Source of the DNA: Glebionis coronaria
Taxonomy: Eukaryota > Streptophyta > Magnoliopsida > Asterales > Asteraceae
Assembly (NCBI GenBank): GCA_025667525.1
Contig: CM046878.1
Location: forward strand, 82,108,196-82,172,195
Direction of reading: 5' to 3'
DNA length: 64,000 nt
Positions 56,630 through 64,000 of this stretch are shown one piece after another. How positions within the stretch are numbered: position 1 is the stretch's first letter; every line of letters begins with the position of its first letter. The notes below the pieces were generated by a model. That model was not told the DNA's origin. It did not search any database and worked only from the letters and a program-made list of their open reading frames with translations. A program made the position numbers and the translations under genes.

Positions 56630-59600
56630 TTAAGGCTCTTTTTCAGCTTCTTCCTCTTGCTCCAAATCCTTGATTTGTTGTTTAACCATTCTGATCAACT
56701 CCAAAGCACTACCAGACTCTTCTGAAACTTCCAATTGTTGTTCCAATATTCTTTCCAACAATCTTCTTCCAAAAGGATATCTCTTTTCTTGAAGCATGTA
56801 GTAGGTAATGTCATCTATATCCAATGTATGTATTCCACATGATCTGTAATATCTCTAGTAACTAGGAACCTGATTCTCTAAGTCCTTCAATATTTGTTGA
56901 TCATTGTTGTAAGGATCATACATGAACTTCAATTCATTCCTCAATAGTGTGACTTCTACTTAACCTTCACTTCTACCTTCAACAAATCTGTTGAGGTCTT
57001 GAATGTCTTGTCTATCAAGGATATGTAGAATCTTTTCTAGCAGTCTGAACATCATGAATGTTCCATCTGATCTAGTGATTCTATGGATTTCTAATCCATC
57101 CTTCATAGCACTTGTCCATCTAATGATATCTGACTTCTTTCCAAAGATTTCTGTGTCAATGCACTGATCTTCAAAGTTCACTATCTTTAAGTGCTTTCTA
57201 CATCTTTCATCATCATCACTATCTTGTTCTTTAGACTTTACCTTTTTATTAGCTTTTTGCTTTTTCTTGGTTGATCTTTTCCTTCTACCTTTTCTTTTGG
57301 AGACTTTGTCTTGATTTGACACATTAGAATCTTTCTCCAAATCTGTATGTACTGTTTTCTTAAATACTGTTGACTGTGTATATACTGCTTGTATATTTTC
57401 AGTCTTTTTGTCAACATTATGAGGTGTATTCTCCTCATCCATTCCTTGATTAATCTCTACTCCCTTTGAAACTTCTATCACCCTTTTCTTCTTTCTAGGA
57501 TAGGTAGTCTTGATAGATGGAGATGCTTCCTTTTGTCCATTAGTACTTACATCAAGTCTGGGGGTACTTCTAAAATGTCTTTGTTGTTGAAGACGCTTTC
57601 TTGCATCTTCAATCTTTTTCTTGTCCTCTTCAGAACCAATTTCAATAAAATTTAACTTGGTCCTCTTGTATTGTTCATACAAAGCCTTGATTTCTTCAAA
57701 AGTTTTTCTGACCAATTGAGCATGGGTAAAATGCTTAACTTTCTTTAGATATGACATCATCTGATTTTTGATTTGCATAGTGGTTGGAGGCTTAACCCTT
57801 TCTTTTCTTCTCTTTTCTGCAAAGAATCTTTATAGCTCCCTCACTAAATCATCAATCAATTTGTCTTTTTCCTCTTCATCATAAGAATCCCTTTCTTCAG
57901 CTAGCAGTGATTCTGCAAGAAGCTCACTTGCTTTGAGTTCAGCCTGAATCCTATCATATTCTTCAATATTCCAATTTTGTTGCACTCTCTGGGCTTCAAG
58001 CAATTGTTGCTTTGCTGCAAGTTCCTCTTGTAGCTCTTCTTCACGCATTTGTGCTTGTAGTCTGAAAGCTACTTTCTCATCATGCTCTAGTTGATGAAAT
58101 CTGTTCATGACTTTGCTTGTGTCATCATATGAATCACTTTCTTCTTCAAATTCAGATTGTAACACCTTTTTGCCCTTATCCTTTGGATTTATCTTAGGTA
58201 GTTTCTTCTTTAGCTTTGAAGATCTTCTTTCTTCATCTTCATTTGATTATTGTTGAATAATAATACCTTTACTGGGCTGTGAAGCTTGAATTTTCTTACC
58301 TTTAACTTTTTCCTTCTTGGCAAGAATTTATTGTTGTGTCTTTATTTCTACTTCTGCTTGTTTTGCCTTTTCTACTGAGCTCTTCTCCTTAAGATCAAGC
58401 AGTACTTATGCTAAAGTCTCATCCTCTCTAAAAGATAGAGTTTGACTTTCTGCATAATAAGGTAGTGAAGATTTTTCACCAGCGGTACTTTCAATTTGCT
58501 TAGCAGTACTTGGCTCTTCAACAGTATTTACTTCACCGGTGTAAGACACACTTGTTTCTTTGATCACCAAAGTATCTCTAGATACTTCTCCTTCTTTTGA
58601 AGTTGTCTTCTCAATTTGTAACTCCTCAGTCTTGTCTGATTCAAAACTCATTCTTGATCTTGACAATACTTGGAAAGACTGTTTCTTGTGAAACCAAAAT
58701 TATCTTTAAGGTTGAGTTGAAGACACATGAAATTGAACATTGATTTCCTCTAGCTTCTCATAGAAACTACTCCAATTCACTTGCAGTTGTGGTGATTGAG
58801 GTTGTGGTTGTGGCTGAGTCACCAAAATCTCTTTAGTTTGTGGTTCCTCATGAGCAGATTGTGGTTCTTCTTGTTGAAGCTCCATATTTGTAGGCTCCAA
58901 ACTTTCTTTTTCCACATTAGTCTCTAGGCCATCACCATCTTCAAAATTTCCAATGGCATCATCAGCTTCAAAATTGATGTCATTGCCAGAGATCCTTGTA
59001 TGAATGTCAGAAGAAGGTCCTTGTTCTTCATCATTCCTCCCCTGTTTGGTTGCATTCAGTTGCCTTTTCTTGAAGTTCTTGAATCTTTGTTTCTTAAGAG
59101 CAGCTTTCTGAATTACTCTTTGTTTCCTCAACCAAGGATTGACTTTATTCCTTAGCTTGATTAAATTGGCTTCCAGTTCAGCAATTCTTTTATCTTGAGC
59201 AAGCTTCTCCTTTTGCAATACATGTACATGTTTGGACAAGCTAGTGCACAAAGTAGTTAAATTTGCAATATCCACCACCTCTGTTGCTTGTGCTTGTGGG
59301 GAACCACTAGCATCAATTGAAGCAGTAGGTGTGTGGATCATCTCATCTAAATATGGTTGACCACCAACATTATGAGAAGAAGATTGAGTATCTTTAGAGG
59401 ATTGGAGACTCTGGTGAGAAGGAGTTTGCTGAGAAGCACTAGCTAAGCTAGGTTCCTCACCTTCTTGGTTGGCTGGTTGGGTTAACATGTTTGCAAATAA
59501 AGGTGCAACAGTTCCTGTAAAGGCATTGCCTTGTTTGGTCAAGAAAGAGAAAGTTCTCTTTGTAAATGTAGGAACATCCCATGTATTTGCCAACTCTGGT

Positions 59601-60226
59601 AGGTTAGGTATTTGGTCATTAACTAAAGCTTGAATGAATCTAGGATACATTAAAAACTTTTTAATTCCTTCCAAATTCCTAGTCATGCCTTCAAAAATTA
59701 ATTTTGAAAAGTTAAAAACTTTGTTATTTGCTAGAAAAATACCAGCTGATGCCAATGCAGCAGGGATTTGATCAAAAGAAGTACTTTTTGAGCTTAAACA
59801 GTGAATAATGGCATGAAAAAGCAATTTCCATTGAGGTGAAAATAAAGCTTTAAAGAAAGTAAGACTTTCCCTACCACCCTGATAACCCATGGCTGCAAGG
59901 CCATCATGTATCTCTGTGTTATTCAACATACTAAGTCCATTTGCATCATTAAGCCTTAAACTAGCCCTTAACAGTACCTCAGTCACATAAATATTTCTAT
60001 TATTCACCCTTGCCCTAATGCAAGGTTGATTATGACGAGTACCTAAAACAACAGTATTCCAAAATTGTGTAACAATAGGAATATAGACAATGGGACTTAC
60101 AGTAAGCGCAAAACGAATATGACTTCGAGATAGAAATCCAAGTATCTCATGGAAACCAAGAGAATCATCATTCTAAGCAAGGTTCGCAACTAAGTTGTGC
60201 TTAGAGATTACTTGTAAAGCAGCCAT
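56630..60226 (-). pseudogene. Extra post-pol ORF of element E (unknown function)
   Basis: A single reading frame of 1199 codons from ATG 60226 (MAALQVISKHNLVANLA) to TAA 56630, broken only by nonsense codons: TAG at codon 18 (60175), then at about 58708, 58702, 58408, 58320, 58251, 57832, 56962 and 56857. No frameshift was found where checked. N-terminal block: EILGFLSRSHIRFALTV, FSPQWKLLFHAIIHCLS, FNFSKLIFEGM and KFLMYPRFIQ. The middle is rich in Gln/Ser/Glu with coiled-coil-like helices (about 59260-59120 and 58110-57880) and a Lys-rich segment near 57260. C-terminal block: ILDRQDIQDLNRFV, CGIHTLDIDD and YMLQEKRYPFG. It is homologous to 47060-50134 of element D at both ends. No signal peptide or transmembrane helix is evident. 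The family function is unknown to me. Confidence 0.8.
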
Positions 60227-60626
60227 TAGTATTTTTGATGATCGACAATTAGAGAGAAGGTTATAGAATCAAGGTATAAGAATAAAAGATTAGGTGAATC
60301 AATTATGTAATTGGGGTTAGTATATATAATAATAACAAACCCAAGCACGAAGAAATCGCCAAATTTACACAATAGACCCTCAACGGTACAACGGATATGT
60401 AGCAGTACATGAAACAAAAACGGTACTTGGATTTGTGCTAGCGGTACTTGGTTCCAAAACGGTACCTCACAAATTTGACCAGTTCATGCATTTCACTATC
60501 ATGATAACCTCTTTTATCTTATTCTATGAACGTACAATCACATCAAAAACATAAAACGAACACTATACAATAAAAATTAGCATAAAAATTGTACAGCTAT
60601 TACCTCCCTTTAACATATACAACAAT
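60227..60626 (-). other. Spacer between pol and extra ORF of element E
   Basis: On the - strand it opens with a purine motif TAAAGGGAGGTA (about 60612-60601) after pol, has repeated GGTACC/AGTACC phrases at 60385-60465, a TATATATACTAACC signal near 60320 and a pyrimidine-rich leader before the ATG. No ORF. Confidence 0.6.
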
Positions 60627-63600
60627 TTATTGGTTGAGCATACTAATATGTGTTACCAAGAATTCAAATCTCTTTGCATTAAATGCCTTGGTCAACAAAT
60701 CAGCTACATTGTTATCTGTATGAATCTTCAAGACTTTAATAAGTTTTTTGTCATAAGCATCTATGATGAAGTGATGCCTTATTTTAATATGCTTGGTCTT
60801 AGAGTGAAAGACTGTATTCTTGACAATGCATATAGTACTTTCATTATCAATGTACATCTTGGTGTTCATGACGTTGAACCCATAGTCTAACAGCTGATTT
60901 TGAATCCAAAGTACTTGTCCACAACAATGAGAAGCAGCTACGTATTCAGCTTCAGTTATAAAAGTAGCGACAATGGTTTGCTTCTTACACTGCCATGATA
61001 TAGGTCTTCTGCCTAGGAATTGACAACCTCCTGTTGTGGATTTCCTATCATGATTGGCTCCAGCATAATCACTATCTAAGTAGGCTTCCAATTTAAATGT
61101 TGAATCTCTAGGATACCATAATCTTAATTTAGATTGACTTTTAAGAAACTTAAAAATCCTTTTCACATCATGTAGATGTGACACCTTCGGATTGACTTGG
61201 AACCTTGAACAGGTACACACAACAAACATAATATCTGGTCTTGAAGCTGTAAGATACATCAATAAACCAATCATTGACCTGTATATGTGAATATCAACAT
61301 TTTCACCATGTTCATATTTTGACAAAGATCTCTTAACTTCAAAAGGTGTGCTGGTACTCCTTGTATCCATACATGAAAAATTCTTTAAGATTTCAGCAAC
61401 ATATTTATCTTGGCTGATAAATATTCCATCCTTCTTCTGTTTGACTTGTAGTCCTAAAAAGAAGGTAAGTTCTCCCATAGAACTCATTTGAAATCTTCAT
61501 TTCATCAAGGCTTCAAACTCTTCACACCATGATTTTTTGGTTGAACCAAAAATAATGTCATCAGCATAGGCTTGAAATAGGATTATATCCTTAGCATTCA
61601 TTTTGATGAATAGAGTTTTGTCAATGGTCCCTCTTCTATATCCATGTTCCAACAGAAAAGTGGATAAATTTGCATACCAAGCCCTTGGAGCTTGATGTAG
61701 ACCATAAAGAGCTCTAATAACTTTGTAGACTCTGTTGGGGAATTTAGGATCTACAAAACCTGGAGGTTGTAAAACATATACCTCCTCTAAAATAGTACCA
61801 TAAAGAAAGGCACTTTTTACATCCATCTAATAGACTATAAAACCCATATATGATGCAAAGGCCAAAATTACCTAATGGCTTCTATTCTTGCCACTGGTGC
61901 AAAAACCTCATCATAGTCTATCCCTTCTTCCTGTCTATAGCCTTGAGCAACATGTCATGCCTTGTTCCTCACAACAACACCTCTTTCATCCTTCTTATTT
62001 CTGAAAATCCATCTAGTGCCAATAACTCTTTTACTTGAGGGAAGATCTACAAGAATCCAAACCTTTTGTAGCTCAAATTGCATTAATTATTCTTGCATGG
62101 CATCTACCTAACTTTTTTCATCAAGAGATTGAGAAATGTTCTTTGGCTCTACTTGTGATAAGAAACAAGCAAACAAACAATGCTGAGTATCCTTATGATT
62201 TGTTCTATGCAGTTGTTTGACATAACTCACTAGTGCATGAGTTTCAGTATTAGCTAGAAGTTGTGTTCTGGTTTGTACAGCAGACTTAGGGTCTCTAATA
62301 ATTTATGTCGTAGGATGGTTGTGGTTGACTTTATGAGTGGGAATAGAACTGACTGCAATTTTAGTTTCCAAATTGTTAAAATCAGTTACTGCACCTGCTC
62401 ATCATAGGAAGCTTTAGAGAAGATTCCTTCATTTGGACTAGTATAAGCATCTTCACTGTCCAGAGCTTGTAGAATATCTTTTAATGAATCAATAGACTTT
62501 GCAGAAATTCACTTAGCAGTACTTGCAGATGAGGTATCGCTAGGTGTAATATGTACTGCTGAGTGTTGTGATTCCAAAGATTCTTCTCCTGAATGCTTAT
62601 TAGCAGTTGTAGCATTCTTCTCTTGATCTTGAAGCCTCTAAAGCTCTTGGGAGGCTTGATCATTAGTTGATGGCATTGTTTGCTTTTGGAGGTTGGCAGC
62701 CATAGGAGAGACAGTAGGCATACTTGGTACATAAATGTAACCATCATCATCCTGAGATTCTGATGAAGAAGGTCCTTCTTGAGTACGTAACTTTGTTGTA
62801 CCAATCTCTTCACCTGCATTGTTAGTTTGACAATCCTTTTGCACAGAATAGTAATCCATGGAGTTAGTTAGATAATCCAAATCAAACATCCAATCATAAC
62901 CTATTCCTGGAACATTGGGCTTATTTTATAAGAAATTAACATGGGAATTGTCTTCAACCTTTTTAGATGCCAAGTTATAAATCCTATATGCTTTACTTTG
63001 CAATGAATATCCTACAAGATATCCTGGATCAGATTTTCCATCAAACTTACCCAAATGATCAAGAGTATTTAAAATAGACACATGACATCTAAAAGGTTTT
63101 AAATAACTTATGGTTGGCTTAGTACCAGTCAAAAGTTCATAAGGTGTTTTGTTATGAGGCTTGGTCACTAAGACTCTATTTAACACATAACATGCAGTAT
63201 TGATTGCTTCTGCCCAAAAGGTATTTGGCAAAAGAGAATCAGCTAGCATAGTTCTAGCAGCCTTAATTAGTGTCCTATTTTTCTTTTCAGCCACTCCATT
63301 TTGTTGTGGAGTTCTAGGATTGCTAAATTGTCTCTTGATTCCTTTAGACCTACAGAATTCATCAAATTCAGCATTCTTGAATTCTGTCCCATTATATGTC
63401 CTAATGATTAAGACTTGTTTAGTGAACTGCTTTTCAACTAAAGTAACAAAATCCTTAAGTAATTCATTGGTTTCACTTTTAAGAGTTAAAAAGAAAACCC
63501 AACTGAATCTACTATAATCATCAGTTATAAACTAGGCAAAAGGTCTTATGACTAATACTCCTAACAAAAACTAGACCAAACAAATCCATATGTAAAAGTT

Positions 63601-64000
63601 GCAAAGGCTTAGTCACAGAATTGACAATCTTGGTCTTGCAAGAGGCTCTATGTTGTTTACCCTTTTGACAAGAAGTACATGTGAAATCATTTTGAAAAGA
63701 TTTGTTAGGTAATCCTCTAACCAAATTTTTCTTAACCAATCTATTAAGGTTCTTGAAATTCACATGACCTAACCTCTTATGCCATAAATAGACTCATCAT
63801 TAGAATCCTTAGCCAACAAACATGTGATACCACCTGTTGGAGTAATAGTATGAAGATTAAAGGTGTACATGTTCTCTTGCCTGGGTACCTTAAGCAGTAC
63901 TTGAGATTCCTTTGGCATCTCAAAGTCTTTGGAGAGCACCAAGCAGTCTGTATCTGTAAAGAGCACCTTGTTCTTTTTATCACACATTTGTGATACAGAA
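60627..64000 (-). pseudogene. pol of element E: gag-pre-integrase, integrase, RT, RNase H
   Basis: The gag-pre-integrase region (VLFTDTDCLVLSKDFEM) runs from the right edge to about 63776. The integrase core follows with LLHMDLFG, YNGTEFKN and QQNGVAEKKNRT. Next is a long acidic linker (about 62890-62200). RT ([25 protein letters not shown]) has YADD at 61568-61557 in place of YVDD. RNase H has [31 protein letters not shown] and the ST(K)TKHIKIRHHF tail, ending at 60627. Frameshifts are near 63776 and 63531; stops occur near 62926, 62638, 62510, 61490 and several more in the linker and early RT. It is a dead copy. Confidence 0.86.

Larger units (their letters stand above)
55316..64000 (-). 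mobile_element. Sirevirus-like copia element E (5' part outside window)
   Basis: On the - strand: pol (64000-60627), a 1199-codon extra ORF frame (60226-56630), tandem repeats, a polypurine tract and 3' LTR (55316-55820). Gag and 5' LTR lie past the right edge. It is related to element D in pol, in both ends of the extra ORF, in the 3' repeats and in the polypurine tract. It sits inside element F; the flank at 55311-55315 is TAGAT, but the other copy cannot be seen. Many nonsense codons make it inactive. Confidence 0.9.

Overview
The window is plant nuclear DNA, almost entirely LTR retrotransposons nested in one another, with one recognisable host-type gene. Evidence for a eudicot is the set of Ty1/copia and Ty3/gypsy families, plant-type primer binding sites (tRNA-Met and tRNA-Asp), a two-exon F-box/DUF295 gene and a Mutator-type foldback element. 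From memory, the extra 3' ORFs of the two Sirevirus-like elements resemble 'hypothetical proteins' common in Asteraceae annotations (Tanacetum-like genomes). That family assignment is inference and was not searched.

Layout. (1) 1-16173: Ty3/gypsy Athila-like element A (+ strand, left end outside the window, about 2% LTR divergence). It has lost everything between the gag start and RNase H. A second Athila-like element, B (- strand, 3664-12851, 5-bp target duplication ATAAG, two 1871-bp LTRs differing at about 6 bases), sits inside it. B keeps an intact gag-protease ORF but has no RT, RNase H or integrase. (2) 16174-23127: host DNA with a TIR element, a 41-bp minisatellite, a snRNA-type USE/TATA pair and a two-exon gene (19559-22256, -) for a 748-residue DUF295/F-box/DUF295 protein. 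(3) 23128-52073: old copia element C (- strand, 165-bp LTRs, about 5% divergent, duplication GTACT). Its gag is split by G (27738-36759), a non-coding gypsy-type element with 3.68-kb LTRs (duplication CGGTT). Its 5' LTR is split by H, a solo gypsy-type LTR of about 2.6 kb, which is itself split by D (39535-51583, duplication GTACC), a Sirevirus-like copia element carrying a 1024-codon extra ORF after pol. (4) 52074-53512: host DNA with a 1005-bp MULE-like foldback element flanked by an 11-bp duplication. (5) 53513-64000: copia element F (- strand), broken by a second Sirevirus-like element E (- strand, runs off the right edge) whose extra ORF spans about 1200 codons in one frame.

How the parts relate. 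A and B are complementary defective members of one family: one keeps the replication and integration enzymes, the other gag-protease. D and E belong to one lineage and share an uncharacterised post-pol ORF, related tandem repeats between that ORF and the 3' polypurine tract, and polypurine-like motifs after pol. That shared accessory ORF is the best candidate here for poorly described biology. Most pol genes are broken by nonsense codons and frameshifts; the intact-looking ORFs are B gag-protease, D gag and the host gene. LTR divergences agree with the nesting order (B younger than A; D and G younger than C).
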